Part shown: positions 32,764 through 42,253 of the stretch, in pieces
Layout: the number at the start of each line of letters is the position of its first letter
Numbering within the stretch: position 1 is the stretch's first letter
Source of the DNA: Thermococcus sp. SY098
GTDB taxonomy: Archaea; Methanobacteriota_B; Thermococci; Thermococcales; Thermococcaceae
Reading direction: 5' to 3'
NCBI RefSeq assembly: GCF_035621495.1
Contig: NZ_CP141821.1
Span: forward strand, 648,760 to 712,759
Length of the DNA stretch: 64,000 nucleotides
Notes under the pieces: model-generated
The model's database searches: none
What the model saw: the letters and a program-made list of their open reading frames with translations, nothing else
Told to the model about the DNA's origin: nothing
Program-made: the position numbers and the translations under genes

Positions 32764-34026
32764 TCATCTCTTTACTTTTAGATTTATAACAGCCTCAACA
32801 TGCGGTGTATGGGGGAACATATCAATTAAAAGGGCATCTTCAATCTGGTAAGCCTTTTTCAAGTGATTCTCATAGTCAAGCTTGAAAGCCTTTGGATTGC
32901 AGGAAACATAAATAATATTCTCAATGCTGCTCTTTGCCAAGAGTTCTGCCGTCTCTTTCAGCCCTCTCCTTGGAGGGTCAACTACAGCAGTATCGTAATC
33001 TCCGATTGCCGTTTCTTCTGCCTTCCCAATTCTAAAAACCGCATCAACACCGTTGAGTTCAGCGTTTTTGTTCGCCATCTCAACTGCAAAGGAATTAACT
33101 TCAACTCCCTCAACCTTAAAGCCCCTCTTAGCAAGCCAGATTCCAAAGGTTCCAACTCCCGAATATAAGTCTAGAACTTTCTCACCTTCCGTGAAGCCCT
33201 CAACAGCTTTCAACAACAGAGGCAGGGCATAAGAGTTTGCTTGGAAAAAAGTATTTGGGTGAATTAGATAAACCACATCCCCAATCTTTTCACTGATGTA
33301 AGGTTCCCCAGCTATAAGCTCAGCCTCTCCTCTTGGGTCGTCTCTTTCATCAGCTTTAAAGCTCCAGTAGAGGGAATCTGCAAAGTGGAAGTAGTCCCTA
33401 AAAGCTTCTGTAAACTTTTCATTCAGCTTAATGTGGGCTATAAGGCTTATCATAATCTCCCCAGTAAACTTGCCCTCTCTAACGCTCAAGTAGTGGACAT
33501 CCCCTCTCTTCCTTTTTAAATTCCAAGCTTTAAGATTCTCCTCCCTCATAAACTCCTTTAAAGTCCTCAAGTATTCCCAAGTTTTACTTGAAAATACAGG
33601 GCACTCTTTGACATCAACGATGCTTAAGGGTCTGGAATATTCCTTAAATCCAATCCCTTGAGTTGTCACAATGAAGTTGCTCGAATTCCTGAATCCAAAG
33701 AGCTTTGGTGAGCCTTTGATATCGGTTGCAATTCCTGTAATTTTCTTAAAATTTTCCTGCTTAAGCTTCAGCTGTTCCTTATATTTGATATGCTGCCACA
33801 AGCAGCCTCCACACTTTCCAAAATGCATGCATCTTGGAGTCTGTCTGAGTTGAGAAAACTCAACAACTTCAAATTTCTCAGCAATATATCTTCCAAATCT
33901 TCTTCTTGTTTTATGCACTCTCACAAAGTCTCCAACAGCAGTATAAGGGACATAAACTGGTTTTTCAGCCTTTAAAACACCTAAACCTTCATCGCTCATC
34001 TCTTCAATGTAGCCTTGAGCTTTCAT
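32764..34026 (-). CDS. RumA/TrmA-type RNA (uracil-5-)-methyltransferase with Fe-S cluster
   Basis: 420 residues. An N-terminal TRAM domain (residues 1-55) is followed by the iron-sulfur motif CMHFGKCGGCLWQHIKY, which gives three of four cluster Cys, and the fourth in VKECPVFSS. The SAM-binding Rossmann part has VLDLYSGVGTFGIWLAK. The catalytic region is VVDPPRRGLKETA and YVSCNPKAF, where the Cys attacks uracil C6. Pyrococcus has two such paralogues, one acting on tRNA U54 and one on 23S rRNA; sequence alone does not let me choose. Start ATG-34026 lacks a strong ribosome-binding site. Confidence 0.9.
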   Translation of the reverse strand: MKAQGYIEEMSDEGLGVLKAEKPVYVPYTAVGDFVRVHKTRRRFGRYIAEKFEVVEFSQLRQTPRCMHFGKCGGCLWQHIKYKEQLKLKQENFKKITGIATDIKGSPKLFGFRNSSNFIVTTQGIGFKEYSRPLSIVDVKECPVFSSKTWEYLRTLKEFMREENLKAWNLKRKRGDVHYLSVREGKFTGEIMISLIAHIKLNEKFTEAFRDYFHFADSLYWSFKADERDDPRGEAELIAGEPYISEKIGDVVYLIHPNTFFQANSYALPLLLKAVEGFTEGEKVLDLYSGVGTFGIWLAKRGFKVEGVEVNSFAVEMANKNAELNGVDAVFRIGKAEETAIGDYDTAVVDPPRRGLKETAELLAKSSIENIIYVSCNPKAFKLDYENHLKKAYQIEDALLIDMFPHTPHVEAVINLKVKR

Positions 34027-34068
34027 GAGGAAAAGTTGAAAAGAAAGCTTAAAAGAATATCGAAGACC

Positions 34069-35286
34069 TTAGAATCTCTCATTGTAAAGTTCTGCAAGTC
34101 TCTTTATGCCTTCTTCGATTTCTTCTTTGCTTGGTCTTGAGAAGTTGAGTCTTATTGTATTTCTTCCACTCTCATCTGTGTAAAACGGCTTTCCTGGAAC
34201 CACAACAACACCTTTTCTCTCCATCAGCTCATTCGCAAATGCCATTCCATCAGCATTTTCTGGAAGGAATAGCATAACGAACATTCCGGCTATCGGCTTC
34301 GTGAATTCTGCATTAGGCAGATATTCCTGGAGAGCATTTATCATGGAATCTCGCTTCTCTTTATAACCTGGGAGGGCTCTTTTTAGGTGGTACTCCTTGA
34401 AATATCCTCTCTTCAAATATTCCAGAGCAATATATTGAGAAATCGTTGGAGCACAGAAGTCTATTGGAGACTTCTCCATCAGGACTTTATTCCTGATTTC
34501 TCCTTTTGCTATTACCCACCCAATTCTAAAGCCTGTTCCAAGAACTTTGCTCAGTGTTCCAGCCACAATGACTCTTCCCTCCGTATCAAGCGCCTTCAAT
34601 GGTCTTATTTCCCTATCTTCGTATTTCATAAAATTATATGCTGTATCCTCAACTATCAAAAGGTCATGCTCACTTGCAATTTCAAGGAGTGCTTTTCTTC
34701 TCTCCTCACTCATTGTTACCCCCATGGGATTCTGACCTGTTGGAATTGTGTAGATGAACTTTATCTTCTGACCCTTTGACTTAAGCTCTCTGATCTTTTC
34801 TTGGAGAGCGTCTGGTTTCATTCCTTTGCTATCGACAGGAACCCCTTCTACTTTTGCTCCAAGCTGCTCAAATGCCAGTATTGTATTGATGTAGCTCGGA
34901 TTCTCAGTGATTACAACATCTCCAGGGTCGATAAGAACTCTTCCAAGCAAATCAAGAGCCCCAGTACCCCCTACAGTTATTACTATCTCCTCCGGAGAAA
35001 CTTCCACGTGCTCATACTTTTTGAGGAACTTAGCAACCTCTTCTCTGAGTTCAGGAATTCCATTTGCTGGTGTGTACATTACAGAGCTTGGAATATTGGC
35101 TAAAACGTCCTTTGCAAGCTCTCCTAAAACCTCTCCTGGAATTAAATTAGGATCTGGATCTCCAGCAGCTAAAGAGATAAGGTTTTTCCCTTTGCTCTGA
35201 AGCTCTGCAGCTTTTTTCATAACTTCTGCCAGTGCTGATCCTTTAATCCAGTTAGCCCTTCCAGCCAAAAATTTATTATAGTCCAT
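34069..35286 (-). CDS. PLP-dependent aminotransferase, class I (aromatic / 2-aminoadipate type)
   Basis: 405 residues of the fold-type I aminotransferase family, closest by memory to the Thermococcales enzymes acting on aromatic amino acids, kynurenine or 2-aminoadipate (LysN-like). Key parts: ISLAAGDPDPNLIPGEVL at the N-terminus, TVGGTGALDLLGRVLIDPGD, the PLP region YTIPTGQNPMGVTMS, VEDTAYNFMKYED, the Schiff-base Lys in AGTLSKVLGTGFRIGW, and the substrate-carboxylate Arg in IRLNFSRPSKEEI. Couples amino-acid breakdown to 2-oxoglutarate in peptide fermentation. Start ATG-35286 has GGAGGGATTT upstream. Divergent from the reductase gene at 35382. Confidence 0.88.
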   Translation of the reverse strand: MDYNKFLAGRANWIKGSALAEVMKKAAELQSKGKNLISLAAGDPDPNLIPGEVLGELAKDVLANIPSSVMYTPANGIPELREEVAKFLKKYEHVEVSPEEIVITVGGTGALDLLGRVLIDPGDVVITENPSYINTILAFEQLGAKVEGVPVDSKGMKPDALQEKIRELKSKGQKIKFIYTIPTGQNPMGVTMSEERRKALLEIASEHDLLIVEDTAYNFMKYEDREIRPLKALDTEGRVIVAGTLSKVLGTGFRIGWVIAKGEIRNKVLMEKSPIDFCAPTISQYIALEYLKRGYFKEYHLKRALPGYKEKRDSMINALQEYLPNAEFTKPIAGMFVMLFLPENADGMAFANELMERKGVVVVPGKPFYTDESGRNTIRLNFSRPSKEEIEEGIKRLAELYNERF

Positions 35287-35381
35287 GAAAATCCCTCCTC
35301 CAATGAGAATCTTAGCATTAAGATATATATCATCATGGATATTAATATTTTGTTCACACCAAGGTATAAGATGGTGATACT

Positions 35382-36392
35382 ATGAGGAAACCCAAAGTGT
35401 TCATTACAAGACAGATCCCGGAGACCGCGATCAACGTTATCAGAAAGTACTATGAGGTAGAAGTCTGGAGAGATGAAAAAGAGCCCCCGAGAGAAGTGCT
35501 ACTTGAGAAAGTTAGAGGCGTTGATGCCTTAGTAACTCTGCTGAGCGACAAAATTGATAGGGAAATCCTTGACAATGCCCCAAGACTTAGAATCATCGCT
35601 CAATATGCAGTCGGCTACGACAATATTGACATTGAAGAGGTTACGAGAAGAGGAATCTATGTAACCAACACGCCAGACGTTTTAACCGAAGCCACAGCAG
35701 ATTTCGCTTGGGCTCTGCTTTTAGCGACAGCGAGGCATTTAGTTGATGCTGATAAATTTGTGAGGAGTGGAGAATGGAAGAGAAAAGGCGTTGCGTGGCA
35801 TCCGCTTATGTACCTCGGCTATGATGTCTATGGAAAGACAATCGGAATAATAGGCTTTGGGAGAATAGGGCAGGCGATAGCAAGAAGGGCTAAAGGCTTT
35901 AACATGAGAATCCTTTATTATTCTCGCACAAGAAAGCCTGAAAAAGAGAGGGAACTTGGAGCTGAGTTTAGGCCGTTAGATGAGCTACTTAGGGAGAGCG
36001 ACTTCGTGGTTTTAGCAGTTCCATTGACAAAGGAAACCTACCATATGATAAACGAGAAGAGGCTTAAGCTCATGAAGCCAACGGCAATACTTATCAATAT
36101 TGCAAGAGGAAAGGTTGTTGATACAAAAGCCTTGATTAAAGCTCTCGAAGAGGGCTGGATTGCCGGAGCGGGCTTAGACGTCTTTGAAGAAGAACCCTAC
36201 CATAATGAGAAGCTTTTCAAGCTGAAGAACGTGACTTTGGCACCACATATAGGTAGCGCAACTTACGGTGCAAGATATGCAATGGCAGAGCTTGTTGCAA
36301 GGAATTTAATAGCCTTCGCTAAAGGTGAAGTTCCGCCGACACTTGTGAATAGAGAAGTGCTGAATGTTAGGAAGCCTGGATTTGGCCGATGA
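35382..36392 (+). CDS. gyaR: Glyoxylate/hydroxypyruvate reductase
   Basis: 336 residues of the D-isomer 2-hydroxyacid dehydrogenase family, very like GyaR of Thermococcus litoralis; reduces glyoxylate (and hydroxypyruvate) with NAD(P)H. NAD-binding [16 protein letters not shown] lies near 158. Catalytic Arg is in [10 protein letters not shown], Glu in [10 protein letters not shown] and His in [22 protein letters not shown] segment after the second beta strand of the fold sets cofactor choice. Start ATG-35382 has GGTGATAC upstream. The last codons overlap the first of two tandem C/D-type RNA candidates. Confidence 0.93.
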   Translation: MRKPKVFITRQIPETAINVIRKYYEVEVWRDEKEPPREVLLEKVRGVDALVTLLSDKIDREILDNAPRLRIIAQYAVGYDNIDIEEVTRRGIYVTNTPDVLTEATADFAWALLLATARHLVDADKFVRSGEWKRKGVAWHPLMYLGYDVYGKTIGIIGFGRIGQAIARRAKGFNMRILYYSRTRKPEKERELGAEFRPLDELLRESDFVVLAVPLTKETYHMINEKRLKLMKPTAILINIARGKVVDTKALIKALEEGWIAGAGLDVFEEEPYHNEKLFKLKNVTLAPHIGSATYGARYAMAELVARNLIAFAKGEVPPTLVNREVLNVRKPGFGR

Positions 36393-36437
36393 GGAGCTGG
36401 ATCCGACCTGAAGGGTGATGATCCAAAGATTCCGAGG
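36386..36437 (+). ncRNA. Possible degenerate C/D box sRNA (upstream of the tandem pair)
   Basis: Order of boxes: C-like CCGATGA (36386-36392, one mismatch from RTGATGA at U to C), a guide of about 15 bases, a perfect D' CTGA (36408-36411), a 3-base spacer, a perfect C' GTGATGA (36415-36421), a 10-base guide and a D-like CCGA (36432-36435). Spacing is right but the outer boxes are imperfect, so it may be a decayed copy or not a gene. It overlaps the final bases of gyaR and is followed at once by a perfect C/D sRNA. Confidence 0.4.
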
Positions 36438-36439
36438 CT

Positions 36440-36497
36440 TCAGATGATGACCCCACCCTTGGCTGATATGATGATGAAGCCTCGTGGTTCTGATTTT
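36440..36497 (+). ncRNA. C/D box sRNA (2'-O-methylation guide)
   Basis: All four boxes are consensus: C ATGATGA (36444-36450), 12-base guide CCCCACCCTTGG, D' CTGA (36463-36466), a 4-base spacer, C' ATGATGA (36471-36477), 12-base guide AGCCTCGTGGTT and D CTGA (36490-36493), then TTTT. C to D is 50 bases and the two halves are symmetric, as in Thermococcales sRNAs. By the N+5 rule the D' guide would methylate G in CCAAGGGTGGGG and the D guide A in AACCACGAGGCT; I could not place these in rRNA or tRNA. It occupies the gap between gyaR and the convergent DUF72 gene. Confidence 0.85.
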
Positions 36498-37216
36498 CAC
36501 TGCCCCGCTATCAGCCTCTTAAACCTTTTCGCATCGTCACACATATAGATGTTGTTAAAGTAAACGTAGCTTTCCTTTTTGTTCCACTCTTTTATCCGTT
36601 CTGCAATCTTTTCAAGCTCCTCATCATTATATCTGTGCTTGTAAATTATCCTCCCGTTCTCATATGCCCCATGAAGGCGATAGTAATTGATGTCTCCTCT
36701 GTGGAGCGGCTTTCTGAGGAGAGGGTCTGCTACATCAATGACATCAAATTCTCTTACGAATTTCTTTGTTCCCTTTTCGCTCCAGCCTCTAAGCTCAACA
36801 GCTATCTCGATGTCCCTGCTTATCTTTGAGAAGAACTTTTCAGCATTGGCAAAGCTTTCCTCGGTTTCCTTAAAACTCTTGGGAAGCTGGATTAAGATGA
36901 ACCTTGCGTTCAAAATTCTTGCTTCGTTAAGTGTTACCTCCCAGTACTTAAAGACCTCATTGGTAGGCTTTAAAAATCCAACATCTCTGCTTGGCTTAAC
37001 GTTGCTTCTCCTCCACGTGGGACTATTGGTTGGATGTGTTATTCCCTGAAAAGCTTTGATTGAAAATATAAAGTCCTCGGGTGCTTCGCTTCTCCACCTT
37101 TTAAGAGTCTTTTCTTCCAAAATTCGGTAAAAAGTTTGTTGAACTTCAACTGTCTTAAAATCTTGGAAATATCTTTTGCGAGCCTCACAAAAGCCACAGG
37201 TACCAACAAAAATCAT
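36497..37216 (-). CDS. DUF72 (YecE-like) TIM-barrel protein
   Basis: 239 residues of the DUF72 family. Typical sequence: MIFVGTCGFCEARKRYFQDF, VEVQQTFYRILEEKTLKRW, EDFIFSIKAFQGITHPTNSP, FILIQLPKSFK, IAVELRGWSEKGTKKFVREF, YYRLHGAYENGRIIYKHRYN and ESYVYFNNIYMCDDAKRFK. The fold is a TIM barrel with a strongly conserved polar pocket; biochemical function is not established. Start ATG-37216 follows GGTGAGACTCC. Separated from the next minus-strand gene by about 56 bases. Confidence 0.88.
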   Translation of the reverse strand: MIFVGTCGFCEARKRYFQDFKTVEVQQTFYRILEEKTLKRWRSEAPEDFIFSIKAFQGITHPTNSPTWRRSNVKPSRDVGFLKPTNEVFKYWEVTLNEARILNARFILIQLPKSFKETEESFANAEKFFSKISRDIEIAVELRGWSEKGTKKFVREFDVIDVADPLLRKPLHRGDINYYRLHGAYENGRIIYKHRYNDEELEKIAERIKEWNKKESYVYFNNIYMCDDAKRFKRLIAGQ

Positions 37217-37272
37217 GGAGTCTCACCAAATTAGAATCGAAATTTCAAAAAATAAAGTTATTGGCAGGCTCC

Positions 37273-37950
37273 TTATTTCCACTCCAAATGTGCTCTTTTA
37301 ACGACCAAAACTCCCGAATATGTGTATTCATTCCAAATTTTTTCAACTTCATCAAAAACTATTCTTGCTTTAAAAAACGGTGCATCCTTAACGAAGGTCT
37401 CAAATTCCCCGCCCTCTCCTCCAATGTGAATGCCATATTTTCTGTTCAGCTCTTTAAGCTCCTCAATGGCTTTTTCATCAACAATCCTTCCAAGCCACCT
37501 CTTATCCAGACCGTAAGCAGACACTCCAACCATCACAATCTCAAAGCCGGCATGCAGCATATCCCTCAAAAGCATCTCTGGGTTCTTGTGCCACAGTGGA
37601 GTGTAGCTTCTTAGCCCAAGCTCATGACAAACCTTCTCAATCCTAACTCTCTGGTATTCACTCTCCAAAGCTCCAGCAACAACTCCATCAATGTCCAATC
37701 CTTCAAGAACATTCTTCAAATCCTCAACTTCCTTTTCTTTTTCCCCGGTGGTATATCCTTTGATTAGGGGAATTCCTATCGCCTCAGCCTGCAAATCCGT
37801 CAGATGGATGTTTGGGACATGGTACATATAGCTCTCTTCACTTTTAGAGTGAATGCTAACCAGATATTTCACATCAAATCCCTGCTGCATTGCCCAGTAT
37901 AAGGCGTATGTTGAATCCTTCCCTCCCGAAAACAAAGCTGCTATTTTCAT
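37273..37950 (-). CDS. dph6: Diphthine-ammonia ligase-like ATP pyrophosphatase (DUF71)
   Basis: 225 residues. PP-loop [20 protein letters not shown] at residues 6-25, then [20 protein letters not shown], the [20 protein letters not shown] helix, [20 protein letters not shown], and [18 protein letters not shown] near the C-terminus. This is the family that amidates diphthine on elongation factor 2 to give diphthamide. In archaea the assignment rests on homology. Start ATG-37950 has GGTGGGAAC upstream; the frame is open further to 38049, but that part has no conserved sequence and overlaps the promoter of the divergent gene. Confidence 0.87.
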   Translation of the reverse strand: MKIAALFSGGKDSTYALYWAMQQGFDVKYLVSIHSKSEESYMYHVPNIHLTDLQAEAIGIPLIKGYTTGEKEKEVEDLKNVLEGLDIDGVVAGALESEYQRVRIEKVCHELGLRSYTPLWHKNPEMLLRDMLHAGFEIVMVGVSAYGLDKRWLGRIVDEKAIEELKELNRKYGIHIGGEGGEFETFVKDAPFFKARIVFDEVEKIWNEYTYSGVLVVKRAHLEWK

Positions 37951-38048
37951 GTTCCCACCCGAAAGCTTTAAATTAACCTTTAGTAAATTTAATATTGGTC
38001 TCAAAATAGGATTCTCAATACATCTTAAAAAAGCTTGGGGGTGATTCA

Positions 38049-39335
38049 ATGCTCCCAGAGAAGGCAGTAATTCTTGCAGCTGGATTTGGAACGAGGCTAA
38101 GAAAGCTGACTGAAGAAACCCCCAAAGGTCTTCTAAAAGTTGCTGGTAGGGAAATCCTCTATAGAACCATGAAAGTTCTCCAAGAGCTTGGTGTTGAAGA
38201 GTTTATAATCGTTACAAATCCAAAATACGAGACTAAATTTAGAGAATTCGCTAAGAAAAACAGTTTTAAGGTTCAGATTGTGATAAACGAACATCCAGAG
38301 AAGGGCAATGGGTATTCTCTTTACTTAGCCAAGGATTTAGTTGGCGGAAAGTTTATCCTTGTCATGAGTGATCATATCTATGGAAAAGCTTTTCTTGAGA
38401 TAGCTGTGAAAGGGGAAGGGCTCATTGTTGATAAAGCCCCGAAGTATACCAGCATTGAGGAAGCAACAAAAGTTAGAATCAAAGATAGCCGCGTGGAGGA
38501 CATTGGAAAGCACCTTAAAGATTTTGACGCCATCGATACTGGATTCTTCGTCTTGACTCCCGAGATATTCGAGGTTGCTGATGAGATTCTGTCAGAAAAA
38601 GGAAAAGCTGAGCTGAGCGAGATCGTGAAAAGGGCAAAGCTTAAAGTAACTTCTGTGAGCGGATTTTTCTGGATGGACATCGACACTCCAGAGGACATCA
38701 AAAAAGCAAGAAAGCTTGTAATCCAGACCTCTGTAAAGGGAAGTGGAGATGGCTTCATATCAAGGCATTTAAACAGAAAAATCTCCACGAGAATAAGCAC
38801 TCTCCTCGTTGATTACGTTACTCCCAACCAGATGACAGTTGTAACTTTCTTGCTTGGCATTCTCTCAGCTTTACTGAATTTTATCAGCGTCCCCCTGGCT
38901 GGAATTCTGTATCAAATAAGCTCCATCCTTGATGGTGTTGATGGAGAGATTGCACGTGCGAGCATGAGGACGAGCAGATTTGGTGGCTATGTGGACTCAA
39001 TTCTTGACAGATACGTGGACTTTGCATTTTTGTTGATATTAGCTTACGTTACAATTAAAGAACCGCTCTGGTGGGCAACAGCTGTGACAGCAATCTTTGG
39101 CTCAGCGATGGTAAGCTATTCAACGGAGCGTTATAAGGCAGCGTATGGAAGCGACATTTATAAGGATATTCCAGTAATGCGATACCTTATCGGAAAGAGG
39201 GACGAAAGGATATTCCTAACAATGTTACTATGCTTAGCCGGGCAAATAAAAGCCCTCTTTGCTCTATTAGCAATCTTGACAAATCTTAGAATAGTGGCGA
39301 CAGTTTGGCTGGTATGGAAAAATAAGAAAGACTAA
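38049..39335 (+). CDS. Bifunctional inositol-1-phosphate cytidylyltransferase / DIPP synthase
   Basis: 428 residues. Residues 1 to about 230 form a sugar-nucleotidyltransferase domain ([20 protein letters not shown]) making CDP-inositol from inositol-1-phosphate. Residues about 240-428 form a membrane CDP-alcohol phosphotransferase with the DG-x2-G-x2-A-R-x8-G-x3-D-x3-D motif ([18 protein letters not shown], then [12 protein letters not shown]) and several hydrophobic helices. Together they give di-myo-inositol-1,1'-phosphate phosphate, the precursor of DIP, the heat-stress solute of hyperthermophiles. Start ATG-38049 has GGGGGTGATT upstream. The first enzyme of the route, inositol-phosphate synthase, lies at 44274, and an ABC transporter occupies the interval. 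Confidence 0.93.
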   Translation: MLPEKAVILAAGFGTRLRKLTEETPKGLLKVAGREILYRTMKVLQELGVEEFIIVTNPKYETKFREFAKKNSFKVQIVINEHPEKGNGYSLYLAKDLVGGKFILVMSDHIYGKAFLEIAVKGEGLIVDKAPKYTSIEEATKVRIKDSRVEDIGKHLKDFDAIDTGFFVLTPEIFEVADEILSEKGKAELSEIVKRAKLKVTSVSGFFWMDIDTPEDIKKARKLVIQTSVKGSGDGFISRHLNRKISTRISTLLVDYVTPNQMTVVTFLLGILSALLNFISVPLAGILYQISSILDGVDGEIARASMRTSRFGGYVDSILDRYVDFAFLLILAYVTIKEPLWWATAVTAIFGSAMVSYSTERYKAAYGSDIYKDIPVMRYLIGKRDERIFLTMLLCLAGQIKALFALLAILTNLRIVATVWLVWKNKKD

Positions 39336-40414
39336 ACCAAAAACTCCAGAGCTTTTTCTGTCTTTTTATCAAACAGGACAATCCTATCTTCTCTGATCTT
39401 CACCGTCACCTTCTCTCCAAATGTGAAGTGCTCTCCTTCTGGTGCAAACACTTTAACAAATGCCTTATCAACGGAAACAGTGACTATCTGCTCCCTCCCA
39501 AGAGGTTCGAAAGAGTATACCTCTCCAACCAACCCTTCACTGATGCCCTTTACAACCTCTGCATCATGCGGTCTAAATCCAAGGAGCACTTCCTTTATGC
39601 CGAGCTTTTCAATCAGCCCCCTATACTGAGCAGGAACTGGTATCCTGCTTTCATAAATCCTTAAGTGGCCATTTTCAACCTCCGCTTCAACAAAATTCAT
39701 GGGTGGATTTCCAAGGAATCCTCCAACGAACTTGTATTTTGGCTTGTAGTAGACGTCATCTGGAGTCCCCACCTGGAGTATCTTCCCTTCCCTAATCACA
39801 GCTATTCTGTCAGCCATTGCTAACGCCTCAGCTTGATCATGGGTAACGTAAACTGCCGTAATGCCCAACTCCTTCTGCAGTCTCTTCAGCTCAGCTCTGA
39901 CCTCAATTCTAAGCAAAGCATCTAAGTTGCTCAGAGGCTCATCCAAAAGCAGGACATCGGGTTCTTTGACTAAAGCTCTCGCTATTGCAACTCTCTGCTG
40001 CTGACCACCGCTGAGCTGCCATGGATATCTGTCAAGCAGGTTTTCGATGTGAAGCATCTTTGCAACTTCTATAACCTTCTTCTCAATTTCCTGCTTGGGA
40101 GCTTTTCTCAGCTCAAGAGGAAACGCTATATTGTCAAAAACCTTCATGTGAGGATAAAGTGCCCAGTTCTGAAAAACCAATCCCACGTTTCTGTCCTTTG
40201 GAGGAACTTCTGTAACGTCTCTATCATCAAAATAAATTCTCCCACTTGTTGGTTTGTAAATCCCGGCTATTGTGTAGAGTAAAGTGGATTTTCCACTTCC
40301 TGAAGGACCTAACAATGCCATAAACTCTCTATCATCGATTTTTAGATTAATATTGTCCAGAGCTGTGAAGTCTCCAAATTTTTTGGTTATATTTTCAAGG
40401 GTAATCTTAACCAT
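39332..40414 (-). CDS. ABC transporter ATP-binding protein (MalK/UgpC family)
   Basis: 360 residues. Walker [11 protein letters not shown]-loop [11 protein letters not shown], signature [15 protein letters not shown], Walker [15 protein letters not shown] and switch His in [16 protein letters not shown]. Residues about 240-360 form the MalK-type OB/TOBE regulatory domain. It energises the two permeases encoded upstream. Start ATG-40414 has GAGGTGGTTG upstream. The stop overlaps that of the convergent IPCT/DIPPS gene by four bases. The transporter set is binding protein, two permeases and ATPase, in that order. Confidence 0.93.
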   Translation of the reverse strand: MVKITLENITKKFGDFTALDNINLKIDDREFMALLGPSGSGKSTLLYTIAGIYKPTSGRIYFDDRDVTEVPPKDRNVGLVFQNWALYPHMKVFDNIAFPLELRKAPKQEIEKKVIEVAKMLHIENLLDRYPWQLSGGQQQRVAIARALVKEPDVLLLDEPLSNLDALLRIEVRAELKRLQKELGITAVYVTHDQAEALAMADRIAVIREGKILQVGTPDDVYYKPKYKFVGGFLGNPPMNFVEAEVENGHLRIYESRIPVPAQYRGLIEKLGIKEVLLGFRPHDAEVVKGISEGLVGEVYSFEPLGREQIVTVSVDKAFVKVFAPEGEHFTFGEKVTVKIREDRIVLFDKKTEKALEFLV

Positions 40415-40424
40415 TTCAACCACC

Positions 40425-41294
40425 TCACCCTTTGATTCCACCTGAATAACCCTGCAGTAATATCTGCTGAGCCGTAAGGAAGAATATTATTGTTGGAAGC
40501 AGGTAAAGAGTTCCAGCCGCAGCTATCAGCGGCATGTGTGTGTATTCAGCTTCGATGTTTGCCTCAATAAATGTCGCTAAGGTCTGGTCAATGAGGAAAG
40601 TTCTCACGTAGATTATGTCCTGCCAGCCAGCCAAGAATGCAAAAAGTGCAACAGCCAAGATTCCCGGCTTAATTAAAGGCAGCATGATTTTCCACCAGAC
40701 TTTTATCCTTGATGCTCCGTCAATTATGCCCGACCACTCAAACTCCCAAGGTATCGTGTCAAAGAAGCCCTTCATCAACCAGACGGACATCGGAATCTCA
40801 AGAGCTGCCCTTGCCAGTATCACGTAGAAGAATGAGTAAAGCCTTATCAAATCTGGGCTCTGTGGAAATGTCAAACGGTAAAGCAAGTAAACACCAACAA
40901 TTAATGCAACTCCCGGGAAGGCGTGAAGGATTAAGAGCAGAATCATCATATGCTTTCTTCCTTTAAAGTCAATTCTTGAAAGTGAGTATCCAGCCAAGGC
41001 ACTTATAAATGTTACAACTCCTGAAACCCCAAGAGCAACCACAAGGGTATGGAATGTAACTTTCAGTATGTTTGTCTTGATCCCACCTGTCGTTGCCAGT
41101 TTTCCTTGAAACACATTAATCCAGTTCTCTAAAGTGAAGTGGAATGATTTTAGATCTAAGTTGGTGACCATCTCCTTGCTGAAGCTTGAAAGCACTAACA
41201 GAGAAAAGCCGAGGATCAAAGGCAAGCTCGCGAATAGGATTGCAAGAATAATTACCCACTCATATCTGCTCGGTCTTGTTTCTACGTCTTTCAT
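40425..41294 (-). CDS. ABC transporter permease (MalG-like)
   Basis: 289 residues, six predicted membrane helices. The EAA loop, ARAALEIPMSVWLMKGFFDT then IPWEFEWSGIIDGASRIKVW, is the docking site for the ATPase (E-x-x-x-I-D-G-A form). N-terminal WVIILAILFASLPLILGFSL and C-terminal GYSGGIKG are typical of carbohydrate-uptake CUT1 MalG proteins. Its ATG shares one base with the stop of the upstream permease (TGATGA). Confidence 0.92.
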   Translation of the reverse strand: MKDVETRPSRYEWVIILAILFASLPLILGFSLLVLSSFSKEMVTNLDLKSFHFTLENWINVFQGKLATTGGIKTNILKVTFHTLVVALGVSGVVTFISALAGYSLSRIDFKGRKHMMILLLILHAFPGVALIVGVYLLYRLTFPQSPDLIRLYSFFYVILARAALEIPMSVWLMKGFFDTIPWEFEWSGIIDGASRIKVWWKIMLPLIKPGILAVALFAFLAGWQDIIYVRTFLIDQTLATFIEANIEAEYTHMPLIAAAGTLYLLPTIIFFLTAQQILLQGYSGGIKG

Positions 41295-42241
41295 CAGAAG
41301 TCACCCCTTGGTCTTTTCATCATTTTCTCAAATTGTAGAACTTTCAAGGTTACAAATCCTCCAATTACGCCAATGATTGACAATATCACTGCTGCCGCTG
41401 CCGCTAATCCTTGATCTTGCTCTCCTCTACCAAAGGCTGTGTTGAACACATACAATGCAAGAGTTGTTCCGTAGTCCCTGTTTACCAAGTCCCACTGAAC
41501 AAGAAGGAATAGGTGGGGATACGTTGTAAGCAGGCTTAGGAACTGCCATGTTAAAACATAGAGGAAGTGCCACTTTGTAAGGGGAATTAGGATTTTTCTT
41601 GAAATTTCCCAGGCTGATGCACCATCAACCCTCGCGGCAATTACAAGCTCCCTTGGAATCTGATTCAAAGCTGATGTGAAGACTATCATACCAAAGCTCA
41701 CACCAACAAGACCATTCACAAAAATGATTATGCTCCATGCCCCCCAAGGTACAGTTTGACCCCATGGAATTGGCTGAGAAATCACTCCAAGCTTCATTAA
41801 AATTGAATTCAATGTCCCAATTTCACTTCCATGGAAGAAATAATACCAAACCAGACTGTAAACAGCTATTGGAGACATTCTCGGCAGAAGCCAGAGAAGC
41901 CTAAAACTTGAAGCTGGCTTTTCGCTTATGAAGAAAGTAGCTAAGGCTAACGCTAAACCTCCAAAAACGTTAATGATGAGCGTGATTCCAACAAAAACTA
42001 TCGTGGTTAGTAGCACGGCTTTAAAAGTTGGATCATGCTGGAACATATAAAACAATCGCTCATAATTGTAAAGCCCAACAAAGTCTTTAAGATACCTCTC
42101 AACATTCCAGTTCCGCATCTGGGTGAAGCTTATATAGACCGTCATAATGAGCGGAATTAGATAGAACAGCACAACCATCAGAAGCATTGGAGAAAGAAAA
42201 AAGGAAAGAGCTGTAAACTTCTCCTTATTAATTTTATTCAT
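41294..42241 (-). CDS. ABC transporter permease (MalF-like)
   Basis: 315 residues with six predicted membrane helices, including LSFFLSPMLLMVVLFYLIPL at the start. The EAA loop is ALNQIPRELVIAARVDGASA then WEISRKILIPLTKWHFLYVL. A CUT1 sugar permease that pairs with the MalG-like protein. Start ATG-42241 has GGTGGGAGC upstream, 12 bases after the binding-protein stop. Confidence 0.92.
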   Translation of the reverse strand: MNKINKEKFTALSFFLSPMLLMVVLFYLIPLIMTVYISFTQMRNWNVERYLKDFVGLYNYERLFYMFQHDPTFKAVLLTTIVFVGITLIINVFGGLALALATFFISEKPASSFRLLWLLPRMSPIAVYSLVWYYFFHGSEIGTLNSILMKLGVISQPIPWGQTVPWGAWSIIIFVNGLVGVSFGMIVFTSALNQIPRELVIAARVDGASAWEISRKILIPLTKWHFLYVLTWQFLSLLTTYPHLFLLVQWDLVNRDYGTTLALYVFNTAFGRGEQDQGLAAAAAVILSIIGVIGGFVTLKVLQFEKMMKRPRGDF

Positions 42242-42253
42242 GCTCCCACCTCT

